Assembly (NCBI GenBank): GCA_017651465.1
Contig: JAGCCX010000010.1
Span: 1-37,080 of the forward strand
Direction: 5' to 3'
DNA from: Bacteroidales bacterium
GTDB taxonomy: Bacteria; Bacteroidota; Bacteroidia; Bacteroidales; UBA932
DNA: 37,080 bases
Within the stretch, counting starts at the first letter, position 1; each line of letters starts with the position of its first letter. Below, in pieces: positions 1-8,688 of the stretch. A program made the translations under genes and the position numbers. The notes beneath the pieces were generated by a model. That model saw nothing but the letters and a program-made list of their open reading frames with translations. It did no database searches and had not been told where the DNA came from.

Positions 1-3000
1 CTGGTTGGACACATAGTCGCCGAAAGCCTCGAGAGCCTTGGAAATGAGCTCGTGGGCGGGGCCGTCGGCATAAATCTCCGAACTGATGCGGTCGGTAAGT
101 TCGAAGCCGTTCTCCTTGCGGAGGTTCTGGATAGGATGGATAAGCTCGCGGGCGGCACCCTCAAGCACCAGCTCGGGAGTCTGAACTATATCGAGGGCCA
201 CGGTGAGGCTGCCCTCGGTAGCGACGAGCCAGCCCGGCATATCCTCGGAACTGATCTCGTAATCTCCGGGATGAAGGACCACGGGGCCGGAAGGAAGATC
301 CAGCACGTACTCCTCGGAGCCCTCTATACCGGCAATCACATCCTGGCCGAGGGTGCCGAACGCGGCGGCTATCTCCTTCATCTGCTTGCCGTATATCTTG
401 CCCAGGGTCTTGAAGTTGGGCTTGATCTTCTTGGTAATGATGCCGGTGGTGTCGTGCAGGAACTCTATCTCCTTGACGTTGACCTCTGTAAGGAAGATAT
501 CCTTTACCTTCTCGATGTGGGAGCGCACCTCATCGTCCAGCACGGGCACGAGCACCTTGGCAAGGGGCTTGCGCACATTGATTCCCACCTTCTTGCGCAG
601 TGCCAGCACCATCGACGACGCCTTCTGGGCAAAGGCCATACTCTCTTCGAGAGCCTCGTCCACCAGCACCGAATTCGCCCTCGGCATAGGTTCGAAGTGT
701 ACCGACTCGCTGCCGGGCACAAGGTCGAGCCAGAGCCTCTCCATAAAGAAAGGAGCTATGGGGGCTCCCAGCAGGGCAACTCCCTTGAGTATCTCGTAGA
801 GGGTCTGGTAGCAGGCCATCTTGTCGGGGTTCATACCCGCGCCCCAAAGGCGCTTCTTGTTCAGGCGGATGTACCAGTTGCTCAGGTCGTCGCACACGAA
901 ATCCTGCACCAGGCGGCCTGCAGTGGTGATATCGTAATCCTCGTAGGCCTCCTTGACGCGGCGCACGAGGGTATTCAGCTTGCTAATGATCCAGCGGTCG
1001 AAGAGCGGACGCGAGGTGTACGGCACCATAGGCGAAGACGGGTCGAAGCCGTCGATATTGGCATACAGCGCGAACACCGAATAGGAATTGTACAGGGTAC
1101 CGAAGAACTTGCGGCGTACTTCTTCTACTCCGGCCTCGTCGAACTTGAGGTTGTCCCAGGGCTGGGCGTTGGTGAGCATATACCAGCGAAGGGCGTCAGG
1201 CCCGTAGTTGTCCATAGCCTCGAAGGGATTCACCGCGTTGCCGAGGCGCTTGCTCATCTTCTCGCCCTTCTTGTCAAGCACCAGTCCGTTGGAGATGACC
1301 CTCTTGAAGGCGGGAGTTCCGCTCACCATAGTGTGAATGGCGTGCAGGGTGTAGAACCATCCGCGGGTCTGGTCAACGCCTTCGGCGATGAAGTCGGCGG
1401 TGCAGCCGAAATCGGAAGAGTCCTTGCCGCGAAGGCCCGTCTGGGCGTAAGGCATTGCGCCCGAGTCGAACCACACGTCTATAAGGTCCTTCTCGCGCGT
1501 CATCTTGCGCCCCGTGGGGCTGACGAGGAATATCTCATCGACGTAGGGGCGGTGAAGGTCGATACGGTCGTAGTTGGCGCGGCTCATATCGGAAGGGTCG
1601 AAGCCCGCGTCCCTGAGGGGGTTGGAGGCCATAAAGCCGGCGGCCACCGACTTGTCTATCTGCTCGTAAAGCTCGGCAACGCTGCCGATGCAAATCTCCT
1701 CCTTTCCATCCTCGGTACGCCAGATCGGAAGGGGCGTTCCCCAATAGCGGCTGCGGCTGAGGTTCCAGTCCTGGATGTTCTCGAGCCACTTTCCAAAACG
1801 CCCTGTGCCCGTCGATTCCGGCTTCCACTCTATGGTGTCGTTCAGGGCCATCATCTGCTCGCGTACGGCAGTGGTGCGGATGAACCAGCTGTTGAGCGGG
1901 TAGTACAGCACGGGCTTGTCGGTACGCCAGCAATGAGGATATGTATGTACGTGCTTCTCGATGCGGAAGGCCTTGTTTGCGGCCTTGAGCATAACGCAGA
2001 TATCCACATCCAAGGTGGGAGCGTCGGGAGCGAGGGAAGAGTCGTAGGCGTTCTTTACGTAGCGCCCGGCCCACTGGGTGTACGAAGAATCCACGCGGTC
2101 GGCCACATAGGCGGGGTCGAGGTCTTCGATACGGTAGAAGCGGCCTTTAGGATCCACCTGGGCCTGGGGAGCGCCGTCTTTGTCGGTGACATACAGGCCG
2201 GGGACTCCGGCAAGGCGGGCCACCTTGGCATCGTCGGCTCCGAAGGTAGGGGCGATGTGAACTATGCCGGTACCGTCTTCGGTGGTGACATAATCGCCGA
2301 GGATAACGCGGAAGGCGCCCTCGTCGGGACGGAACCAGGGGATGAGCTGCTCGTAGCGCATTCCCTCCAGCTCGCGGCCTTTGAAAGTGCCCGGGAGCAC
2401 CTCGTAAGGCACTTTGTCGCCGAACCAGGCACCTACCAGGGCCTGTGCAAGGATATAGGTGGCGGGAGCGCCGGTGTAAGGATTGGCGCTGCGTACCTTA
2501 ACGTAGTCGATGTCGGGCCCCACGCACAGGGCGGTGTTGGACGGGAGGGTCCAGGGGGTGGTGGTCCAGGCCAGGAAGTAAAGATCCTCTTCTCCCACGA
2601 CCTTGAACTGGGCGCAGCAGGTGGTATCTTTAACGTCGCGGTAGCAGCCGGGCTGGTTAAGCTCGTGGGTGCTGAGGCCGGTGCCTGCAGCGGGGCTGTA
2701 AGGCTGGATGGATTTGCCCTTGTAAAGCAGGCCCTTGCCGTAAATATCCTTAAGGAGCCACCAGAGAGTCTCGATATAGCGGTTGTCGTAGGTGATGTAA
2801 GGGTCGTCCATATCGACCCAGTAACCTATGCGCTCGGTAAGGTTGCGCCATTCGGCGGTGTATTTCATGACCTCACGGCGGCAGGCGGCATTGTAGTCGG
2901 CCACGCTTATCTTGCTGCCTATATCTTCCTTGGTGATGCCGAGTTTCTTTTCAACTCCCAGCTCGACGGGCAGGCCGTGGGTATCCCAGCCGGCCCTGCG

Positions 3001-3240
3001 GCGAACTTTGAAACCGCTCTGGGTCTTGTAACGGCACACGGCGTCCTTGATGCTGCGGGCCATCACGTGATGGATACCGGGCATACCGTTGGCGCTGGGC
3101 GGGCCTTCGAAGAATATGAATTCAGGCGCACCTTCACGCAACTCCAGAGATTTCTCGAACGCACCCCTCTGCTTCCACCGCTCCAATATCTCGTTTCCGG
3201 CGGCTACAAGGTCAAGGCCTTTATATTCTTTGAATGTCAT
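1..3240 (-). CDS. ileS: Isoleucyl-tRNA synthetase, C-terminal end cut by window edge
   Basis: Class I aminoacyl-tRNA synthetase that charges tRNA-Ile in the cytoplasm. The 1080 visible residues start MTFKEYKGLDLV. The HIGH-type signature appears as PSANGMPGIHH (about residues 48-58), the editing-domain motif WTTTPWTLPSN follows, and the KMSKR loop is seen as KGEKMSKRLGN near residue 660, then the anticodon-binding region (SNWYIRLNKKRLW). Family members of this long type run somewhat beyond 1100 residues, so only a short C-terminal piece should be missing beyond position 1. The start is supported by similarity beginning at once and by a TATATTTG promoter box about 40 nt upstream. It diverges from the CvpA-family gene. 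The opposite strand also carries a very long open frame, which I regard as a composition artefact. Confidence 0.97.
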   Translation of the reverse strand, partial: MTFKEYKGLDLVAAGNEILERWKQRGAFEKSLELREGAPEFIFFEGPPSANGMPGIHHVMARSIKDAVCRYKTQSGFKVRRRAGWDTHGLPVELGVEKKLGITKEDIGSKISVADYNAACRREVMKYTAEWRNLTERIGYWVDMDDPYITYDNRYIETLWWLLKDIYGKGLLYKGKSIQPYSPAAGTGLSTHELNQPGCYRDVKDTTCCAQFKVVGEEDLYFLAWTTTPWTLPSNTALCVGPDIDYVKVRSANPYTGAPATYILAQALVGAWFGDKVPYEVLPGTFKGRELEGMRYEQLIPWFRPDEGAFRVILGDYVTTEDGTGIVHIAPTFGADDAKVARLAGVPGLYVTDKDGAPQAQVDPKGRFYRIEDLDPAYVADRVDSSYTQWAGRYVKNAYDSSLAPDAPTLDVDICVMLKAANKAFRIEKHVHTYPHCWRTDKPVLYYPLNSWFIRTTAVREQMMALNDTIEWKPESTGTGRFGKWLENIQDWNLSRSRYWGTPLPIWRTEDGKEEICIGSVAELYEQIDKSVAAGFMASNPLRDAGFDPSDMSRANYDRIDLHRPYVDEIFLVSPTGRKMTREKDLIDVWFDSGAMPYAQTGLRGKDSSDFGCTADFIAEGVDQTRGWFYTLHAIHTMVSGTPAFKRVISNGLVLDKKGEKMSKRLGNAVNPFEAMDNYGPDALRWYMLTNAQPWDNLKFDEAGVEEVRRKFFGTLYNSYSVFALYANIDGFDPSSPMVPYTSRPLFDRWIISKLNTLVRRVKEAYEDYDITTAGRLVQDFVCDDLSNWYIRLNKKRLWGAGMNPDKMACYQTLYEILKGVALLGAPIAPFFMERLWLDLVPGSESVHFEPMPRANSVLVDEALEESMAFAQKASSMVLALRKKVGINVRKPLAKVLVPVLDDEVRSHIEKVKDIFLTEVNVKEIEFLHDTTGIITKKIKPNFKTLGKIYGKQMKEIAAAFGTLGQDVIAGIEGSEEYVLDLPSGPVVLHPGDYEISSEDMPGWLVATEGSLTVALDIVQTPELVLEGAARELIHPIQNLRKENGFELTDRISSEIYADGPAHELISKALEAFGDYVSNQ

Positions 3241-3279
3241 ATTTTTTAGTTACTTTTGCACTAGTGAATTTTAATCTTG

Positions 3280-3287
3280 CAAATATA
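3280..3287 (-). promoter_or_regulatory. Putative -7 promoter box for ileS
   Basis: On the minus strand this reads TATATTTG, an exact match to the Bacteroidota -7 consensus TAnnTTTG. It would leave an ileS leader of roughly 35 nt. It sits in the only non-coding gap (70 bp) between ileS and the divergent CvpA gene. I did not find a clean -33 TTTG partner. Confidence 0.55.
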
Positions 3288-3296
3288 ATCATTTCG

Positions 3297-3304
3297 TAGC
3301 TTTT
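3297..3304 (+). promoter_or_regulatory. Putative -7 box immediately before the CvpA-family start
   Basis: TAGCTTTT is one mismatch from TAnnTTTG and lies 6 nt before the ATG at 3311, with no recognisable ribosome binding site between. If used, the transcript would start at or very near the start codon. This spacing recurs at other genes in the window. Confidence 0.35.
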
Positions 3305-3310
3305 TATCAA

Positions 3311-3841
3311 ATGGCAACTATTGATATAATATTGCTCGCCTTGTTTGTGCCGGGAATTATCATCGGCATTGCCAAAGGTATTATTACACAGATAGTTTCG
3401 CTCCTATCGGTAATCGTGGGCGCCATTCTGGCCAGCCGTTTCTCGCCGGACCTCACCCAGGTGGCTATGCTGCAGTTCGGCACCGAGGAGCCTGTGACGC
3501 ACGTGGTGTGCTTCATCGCGATATTCTTGATAAGCGCCCTGTTGATGGCTCTGGTGGGACATCTTATCACCAAATTGATTAAAGTGGCTACGCTCGGGTG
3601 GCTTAACCGCCTGCTCGGCGGCCTGTTTGCGATTTTCACTACCGCCCTGCTGCTCGGACTGCTGATCTCGGTGTTCGAGGGGCTTAACGCCAACTGGAAC
3701 ATAGTGGCCCCGGAAAAGTTTGAAGGCCTGAGGGTGTATCCCATTCTGAGGGATTTTGCCGCCGGTATTGTTCCGCAGCTTAAAGTGTTTATAGATCAAT
3801 TCATTACAGGCTCTACTACAGAGGCATGCCAGTCCGTATAA
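3311..3841 (+). CDS. CvpA family membrane protein
   Basis: A 176-residue integral membrane protein with four hydrophobic segments: about residues 4-22, 28-42, 63-85 and 102-122. The short polar loops and the N-terminal pattern MATIDIILLALFVPGIIIG with GIAKG are typical of the CvpA family, named for E. coli colicin V production and linked in enterobacteria to bile and envelope stress tolerance. The role in Bacteroidota is not established. It overlaps the start of tsaB by 16 nt, so the two are probably co-transcribed. The C-terminal tail is polar. Confidence 0.85.
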   Translation: MATIDIILLALFVPGIIIGIAKGIITQIVSLLSVIVGAILASRFSPDLTQVAMLQFGTEEPVTHVVCFIAIFLISALLMALVGHLITKLIKVATLGWLNRLLGGLFAIFTTALLLGLLISVFEGLNANWNIVAPEKFEGLRVYPILRDFAAGIVPQLKVFIDQFITGSTTEACQSV

Positions 3842-4677
3842 TCCTGCTGGAGACTTCTACGTCGCTTTGCTCCGCCGCCCTGCTCGAGGACGAGCGGATA
3901 GTTGCGGTACGCCATAGCAGCGAGCCGCGCGCCCACGCTTCGATGACCGCTCCTTACGTGAAGGAAATCCTGGACGAGAGGGGCCTTAAGGTAAGCGACT
4001 GCGATGCTGTGTGCCTGAGTATGGGTCCCGGGTCTTATACCGGACTCCGCGTGGGGTCTTCTACTGCCAAGGGGCTTTGCTTCGGGGGCGGCATTCCGCT
4101 GCTGGCCGTGGGCACGCTGGACGTGCTTGTGGCGCAGGCGATAGAGGCCGGTTTGCCCGAAGGATGCAAGCATATAGTGCCTATGATCGACGCCCGGCGT
4201 ATGGAGGTTTATACCGCCCTCTATTCCGCTGACGGCCAGCGGCTTACCGAAGTCGCTCCGAAAGTGGTGGACAGTAGTTTCGTTGATATGCTTATGGCCG
4301 TTGTTCAGCGCACTGAGGCCCCCGGAGCTCCTGTTCGTAAGGGCCAAAGTCGCTCCGGGGGCATCAGCACGCCGAACAATAATCCATCCTTTCCCCTCCC
4401 TCTTACGGAGCCGAGGGTGGCTACGGTCGCAGACGCCTCGGCGAAACTCGAAATGCCGGCGACGGACGGCATATTATTCATCGGCGACGGAGTACTTAAG
4501 TGCGAGGAAGTGCTGGCAGGCCAAAACCGCTGGTTCCGCCAGGAGTGCCCCACGGCAGAGGGAATGAAAAAACCGGCGCTGAAAGAATTCAACGCCGGCA
4601 ATTTCAGGGATATAGCCTACTTCGAGCCTTTCTACCTCAAAGATTTCGTAGCAACGGTCAGCAAGAAACTCTTCTAA
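3826..4677 (+). CDS. tsaB: tRNA threonylcarbamoyladenosine biosynthesis protein TsaB, with an internal insertion
   Basis: TsaB partners TsaD and TsaE in making the t6A modification next to the anticodon of ANN-decoding tRNAs. The ASKHA-fold N-terminus (ILLETSTSLCSAALL), the conserved SMGPGSYTGLRVG segment near residues 65-77 and IDARRMEVYTALY are all present. The protein is 283 residues, about 50 longer than the usual ~230. The excess falls at about residues 163-212, a low-conservation Pro/Arg/Ser-rich stretch containing GAPVRKGQSR that is encoded by an inverted-repeat element (4318-4362). The frame is kept and the C-terminal motif (YFEPFYLKDF) is intact, so the gene should be functional. Its stop codon overlaps that of the convergent FAD oxidoreductase by 4 nt. 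Confidence 0.93.
   Translation: MPVRIILLETSTSLCSAALLEDERIVAVRHSSEPRAHASMTAPYVKEILDERGLKVSDCDAVCLSMGPGSYTGLRVGSSTAKGLCFGGGIPLLAVGTLDVLVAQAIEAGLPEGCKHIVPMIDARRMEVYTALYSADGQRLTEVAPKVVDSSFVDMLMAVVQRTEAPGAPVRKGQSRSGGISTPNNNPSFPLPLTEPRVATVADASAKLEMPATDGILFIGDGVLKCEEVLAGQNRWFRQECPTAEGMKKPALKEFNAGNFRDIAYFEPFYLKDFVATVSKKLF
4318..4362. repeat. In-frame inverted-repeat element, copy 1 (in tsaB)
   Basis: A perfect 10-bp inverted repeat (GCCCCCGGAG at 4318-4327, CTCCGGGGGC at 4353-4362) brackets a 25-nt loop. Positions 4327-4353 (27 nt, starting GCTCCTGTTCG and ending CAAAGTCGC) recur exactly, as reverse complement, at 34819-34845 in the GH3 gene. Both copies run in the sense direction of their host gene and in the same frame, encoding APVRKGQSR. 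The arms differ between copies. A weaker 7-bp inverted repeat (GCCGAGG/CCTCGGC, 4410-4416 and 4436-4442) lies in the same extra region of tsaB. Confidence 0.85.
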
Positions 4678-6035
4678 CCCAGGTACGCTCCGTTGGCAAG
4701 CAACTCTGCTCGCACCTTACAGACATCAACCTCTGACGGCAGTACGCCATCTTCAAGGGCGACGCGCGCGGCAGTGCCGGCGGCCTCGCCGAGGGCCATA
4801 CAGGTGGACATAACGCGGGTGCCTGCCATAGCCTCGTGGTTCATCGAAGAGCAGCGGCCCGCTACCAGCAGCGACTCCACCTTGGCGGGAACAAGCACGC
4901 GGTAAGGGATGTCGTAGGCGTCTTCGGTAAAGATCATTGTGCAGTCGCCGCCCGTAGAGTGGTGTATATCAACAGGATATCCTGCGACCACCACGGCATC
5001 GTCGAAGTGCTTCATAGCCACTATGTCCTCGGCTGTGAGCACATACTTGCCAACGATAACACGGCTCTCGCGTATGCCGGTAAACGGAGAAACTATCTCC
5101 ATATGGGCATTTTCGAATCCCGGCACAAAGCGGCGCAGATACTCGTTGAGCACCTTGATCTGCTTGTGCGCCGTAAGCTCGCAGCGGGTATAGCTCGCAG
5201 GCTCCGTGCTGTCGGTTCCGCTTACCCGTACCATATTCACCCATATCTCGTCGGGCTTCAGTCCCGTAATAAGGATGGTACGTGACACCGGAATGTCCAG
5301 CCCGGCCTCCTGGGCCTTAAGTATCTGGTTGCGAAGGCCTACGGTTATGAAATGGCGCCGCGTAAACTGAGAGTGCGGCATATTGTCCATATCGTAAATA
5401 TCCGGATGCTGCACGATGGCGTCACGCAGGGCCTGAACATCCACGCCACGCATCTGGTACATCAGAGTGGGAGGCTGCATTCCGCCGTCGGCATCGCCCT
5501 TGTGGCACTCGACTCCGGCACGGAAAGCCACGTCGCCGTCGCCGGTGCAGTCGATGACCGTCTTGGCGAGGATGGCCTCGCGGCCGCACTTGCTCTCTAT
5601 GATAACGCCCTTGACCTTGTCGCCGTCTTTCAGAACGCCGCAGCAGAACACGTACATTAGCACTTCCACTCCTGCCTCCTCCATCATTTCGGCGCATACG
5701 TTCTTCACCTCTTCACCATCGACAATGGTAAACGATTTGTGCAGCTTGCACGGGAAGTGTTCGGTAGCGGCGCCGCGGGCGCGCAGGCGGTCGATGAATT
5801 TCTGGGGTTCTCCCTTGATGACCTGGTTGCCCTTGGGCCCAAGGAAGGCCAGGATAGGGAGACCTATGGTCATATTGCCGCCGAGGTATCCCCTGCTTTC
5901 AAGAAGCATTACCTTGTGTTTACCGGTGCGGGCGGCAGCATAAGCCGCCATAATTCCGGAAGGACCGCCGCCTACAACGAGGATGTCAACCTCGGCGCGG
6001 ACCTTGATGTCCCTTGCGGGTTCGTGGATTGTCAT
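4674..6035 (-). CDS. FAD-dependent oxidoreductase (FAD_oxidored type), paralogue A
   Basis: A 453-residue cytoplasmic flavoprotein. The N-terminal dinucleotide fold is seen as VDILVVGGGPSGIMAA (GGGPSG at residues 22-27), followed by the family signatures YLGGNMT, VIDCTGDGDVAFRAG and, near the C-terminus, ESLLVAGRCSS and GEAAGTAA. The substrate is unknown. The start at 6035 is chosen because similarity to the paralogue at 9637 begins there and its ATG overlaps the araB stop (ATGA), implying translational coupling. It is the last gene of the greA operon. About half the residues appear identical to paralogue B by eye, including a 40-nt stretch identical in DNA (5513-5552 versus 10123-10162). Confidence 0.9.
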   Translation of the reverse strand: MTIHEPARDIKVRAEVDILVVGGGPSGIMAAYAAARTGKHKVMLLESRGYLGGNMTIGLPILAFLGPKGNQVIKGEPQKFIDRLRARGAATEHFPCKLHKSFTIVDGEEVKNVCAEMMEEAGVEVLMYVFCCGVLKDGDKVKGVIIESKCGREAILAKTVIDCTGDGDVAFRAGVECHKGDADGGMQPPTLMYQMRGVDVQALRDAIVQHPDIYDMDNMPHSQFTRRHFITVGLRNQILKAQEAGLDIPVSRTILITGLKPDEIWVNMVRVSGTDSTEPASYTRCELTAHKQIKVLNEYLRRFVPGFENAHMEIVSPFTGIRESRVIVGKYVLTAEDIVAMKHFDDAVVVAGYPVDIHHSTGGDCTMIFTEDAYDIPYRVLVPAKVESLLVAGRCSSMNHEAMAGTRVMSTCMALGEAAGTAARVALEDGVLPSEVDVCKVRAELLANGAYLG

Positions 6036-7600
6036 AATACGAATTGAGCTAATTCCTTGTATCTTTGGTAACGGCGCAGATAGAATGCGTGCCTTTCCTC
6101 GTCCGGAGTATAAGTCGCGCAGGCTCCGGGGCAAAGTGCGTCTTCTGCCTCGAGCACGGTAGGATAGAGCCCTGCGGCCACGGCGGCGTGGACAGCCGCT
6201 CCCATAGCGCAGGCGTCGCTGCATTCGGACACTTCAATCGGAGCGCCAAGCACATCGCAGAGCATCTGCATCACAAACGGACTCTTTTTGGCTATGCCGC
6301 CGACGGCAATCATCTTGTCGATACGTATTCCGCCGTCGAGATACTGGTCGATGCAGGCCTTGGAGCCGAATGCTGCCGCCTCCACCAGGGCGCGGTAAAT
6401 GTCTGCAGGTCCGGTAGTTATGCGCAGGCCGCTGAGGCTCGCGGTAACTATATTGCTGGGATTGGGGGCCCGGCGGCCGTTGAAAAAGTCGGTGGCAAGG
6501 GGCAAGTCGTCGCGCAGGGCAATCTGAGCCGCCTGCCCGGCAAGATCGTTAAGGCTGCGGCCGGTAAGCCGCTTGAACCACGCAAAGATATCGCCGAACG
6601 CCGAGAGGCCGGTTTCGTAGCCCATATAGCCCTCGAGAATCGTCCCCTCGGACTGTCCGAACAGGCCCTCGATGAAATGGCCCTTCATCTCCTCTACCGG
6701 CATAACCGCCATATAGCAGGCGGAGGTCCCGAGGTTGAGTACTGCTACCCCCGGTCGGACCCCCGCACCCACGGCGCCGGAATGGGCGTCGCAGTTGCCC
6801 ACGCCTATCACCACCTGAGTGCTCAGGCCCAGCTTTTCCGCCCACTCGGGGCAGAGGTTTCCGGCCTTGACAGAGCAGGCGTAATTGCTTTGCGGGATGC
6901 GGTGAAGCACCGGAAGCAGCAGAGGATCGATTTCACCGAAGAAGCTCTCGGGCGGATATCCGCCCCAGTCGCGATTCCACAGCTGCTTGGCACCGGGGAT
7001 GCAGTGACCCCACTTCATATCGGCGAAACTTCGGCAGCCGGTAAGCAGGTTGGTGATAAAATCGCACTCATCCACAAAGGCGTAAGCCTCGCGGCGCACC
7101 GCGGGGTTGGTGCGCAGAACGTGCAGCACCTTGGCCCAGGTACATTCGGCAGAGTAGTGATTCCCGCTCTGGCAGATGTAGTTAGGCGTATGACGGGTGC
7201 CTGCGGAGGTAAACTCTTCAGCCTCGGCGGTACCGGTATGGTCCTTCCAGAGGATGAACATCGCGTCGGGGTCCCCGGCGAACTCGGGCCGGAGCGAGAG
7301 AGGCAGGCCCTCCGCGTCGGTAAAGCACACGGTGCTTCCGGTAGTATCCACCGAAATGGCCTTGATGGCCTCAGGCTCGGGACAGGCGGCCACCACCTCG
7401 CGCAGCACCGCCTCGAGGCACTCGATGTAGTCGAGCGGATGCTGACGGAACTGCTGGCTCAGAGGGTCGCACCAGCGCCCCTCGGCCCAGCGGGCGTAAG
7501 GACTTACTGCAGAAGCGGCAATAGTGCCGTCAGAGGCATCCACAAGCACGGCGCGGGCCGAATCGGTGCCGTAATCGACACCTATGGTGTAGCATTTCAT
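6032..7600 (-). CDS. araB: Ribulokinase (FGGY carbohydrate kinase)
   Basis: An ATP-dependent sugar kinase, most likely phosphorylating L-ribulose to L-ribulose 5-phosphate in arabinose catabolism. The 522 residues begin MKCYTIGVDYGTDSARAV, the first phosphate-binding motif of the fold. The segment CDPLSQQFRQHPLDYIECLE is typical of AraB rather than xylulo- or glycerol kinases. A second ATP motif is NLGTSACYMAV, and GGIAKKSPFVMQ lies in the C-terminal nucleotide site. No arabinose isomerase, epimerase or transporter is nearby, so the exact sugar is inferred from family resemblance. ATGA overlaps join it to the lipoprotein gene upstream and the FAD oxidoreductase downstream. Confidence 0.85.
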   Translation of the reverse strand: MKCYTIGVDYGTDSARAVLVDASDGTIAASAVSPYARWAEGRWCDPLSQQFRQHPLDYIECLEAVLREVVAACPEPEAIKAISVDTTGSTVCFTDAEGLPLSLRPEFAGDPDAMFILWKDHTGTAEAEEFTSAGTRHTPNYICQSGNHYSAECTWAKVLHVLRTNPAVRREAYAFVDECDFITNLLTGCRSFADMKWGHCIPGAKQLWNRDWGGYPPESFFGEIDPLLLPVLHRIPQSNYACSVKAGNLCPEWAEKLGLSTQVVIGVGNCDAHSGAVGAGVRPGVAVLNLGTSACYMAVMPVEEMKGHFIEGLFGQSEGTILEGYMGYETGLSAFGDIFAWFKRLTGRSLNDLAGQAAQIALRDDLPLATDFFNGRRAPNPSNIVTASLSGLRITTGPADIYRALVEAAAFGSKACIDQYLDGGIRIDKMIAVGGIAKKSPFVMQMLCDVLGAPIEVSECSDACAMGAAVHAAVAAGLYPTVLEAEDALCPGACATYTPDEERHAFYLRRYQRYKELAQFVL

Positions 7601-8688
7601 TTGAGTATGCGCTGAAGTTCTTTCTGAAGGGCGTCACGGCCTTCCAAATCGGCAGCCGACATACCCTCGTCGGTTAGCAGGAAGGAAGCGGGGACGGAAG
7701 TGACGTTGTAGAGCATTACCGACGAAGAAGCGATGCCGCGGCCGTCGTTGACGTTGACCCAGGGGAGATTCTGCGCCTTGACGATGGACGCCCAGGCGGA
7801 CTTGTCGGGATTGACGTCCACGGAGTAGATTTCAAGGCCCCTGGAATGCCAGCTCTCCCAAATGGGGAGGAGGGAGTCGAGGTTGAACATCTTGTGGGTG
7901 GCGTCGGAAGAATCCCAGAAATGCAGCAGCACGGCCTTGGCACCCAGACCAGAAAGAGAGATGCGCTCTCCGTCAAGACCGGGGAGGTTGAGGTCGGGAT
8001 AGCCGCGCTCCTCGGCAGAATCGAGCATATACTTGACCCGCAGCGCGTTCTCGCGGCGAACAGTCTCGGCCTCAAGGGCCTTGACATAACGGGAAAGAGG
8101 ATAAACCTGCTTGAGGCTGTCGCAGACCTTGCGGAAAAGGATCGCGTCGGTGTTCTGGTTAAATACCGGAGAGTAGATGTCGAGCTGCTCGAAAAGCACA
8201 GGCACCACAGTCAGCGAGCCCATATTGCCCATAACGTACTTGACATTGTCGCGGTAATGGGCGATGAAAATGCGTGACAGCTCCGCAGGATCCATAGTGG
8301 AATCCATATCGGCCTGGAAACGGGCGTAGGCCTGTTCGCGCTCACGAAGTTTCTCCGACTCCCCGGAACCGGTGACGGAAAAATTGCCGAGCGTATCGGC
8401 CTTGACGCTCACCCTCGAGCCCTTTTCCAGAAGGAGCGAGGCGATTTTGGTGTCTTTGTAGAAAAGATACACGAACTCTGGGTCGCCGTCTTTGACATCC
8501 ACCTTGCAGTGCATACGCCCCGAGGCGTCGGTCTTGACCGTATCCAGCACCTTGAAGGTATTCATATCCAGCAGGCGCACCGAAACTTCGCTCCCCGGGG
8601 CCTGCGCCACGGTGCAGTCGATACGCGCCTTGGGGGTGCAGGCTGCAAGCAGCACCAAAGCGGCGAAGAGCAGCTTAAAGTTTCTCAT
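7597..8688 (-). CDS. Thioredoxin-like lipoprotein without a CxxC motif
   Basis: A 363-residue predicted lipoprotein: hydrophobic segment and lipobox LLAAC with Cys17. The N-terminal half resembles the DUF4369-type beta domain often found before thioredoxin folds in Bacteroidota. The C-terminal third looks like an AhpC/TSA or TlpA-like thioredoxin fold (PDLNLPGLDGERISL, then AVLLHFWDSSDATHKMF). Where a redox-active CxxC is expected after FW, the sequence is DSSDA (about 259-263), so ordinary disulfide chemistry is not expected. The ATG at 8688 is preferred over the in-frame TTG at 8697 because the signal peptide then begins MRNFKLLF. It overlaps the HIT gene by 14 nt and araB by 4 nt. Confidence 0.82.
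   Translation of the reverse strand: MRNFKLLFAALVLLAACTPKARIDCTVAQAPGSEVSVRLLDMNTFKVLDTVKTDASGRMHCKVDVKDGDPEFVYLFYKDTKIASLLLEKGSRVSVKADTLGNFSVTGSGESEKLREREQAYARFQADMDSTMDPAELSRIFIAHYRDNVKYVMGNMGSLTVVPVLFEQLDIYSPVFNQNTDAILFRKVCDSLKQVYPLSRYVKALEAETVRRENALRVKYMLDSAEERGYPDLNLPGLDGERISLSGLGAKAVLLHFWDSSDATHKMFNLDSLLPIWESWHSRGLEIYSVDVNPDKSAWASIVKAQNLPWVNVNDGRGIASSSVMLYNVTSVPASFLLTDEGMSAADLEGRDALQKELQRILK

Noticed and set aside
52-3249. A very long open frame on the + strand antisense to ileS
   Set aside because: The minus strand encodes an unmistakable isoleucyl-tRNA synthetase with HIGH and KMSKR motifs; the + frame has no recognisable domain and results from codon bias. The same applies to long antisense frames opposite araB, atpA, atpD and GH3.
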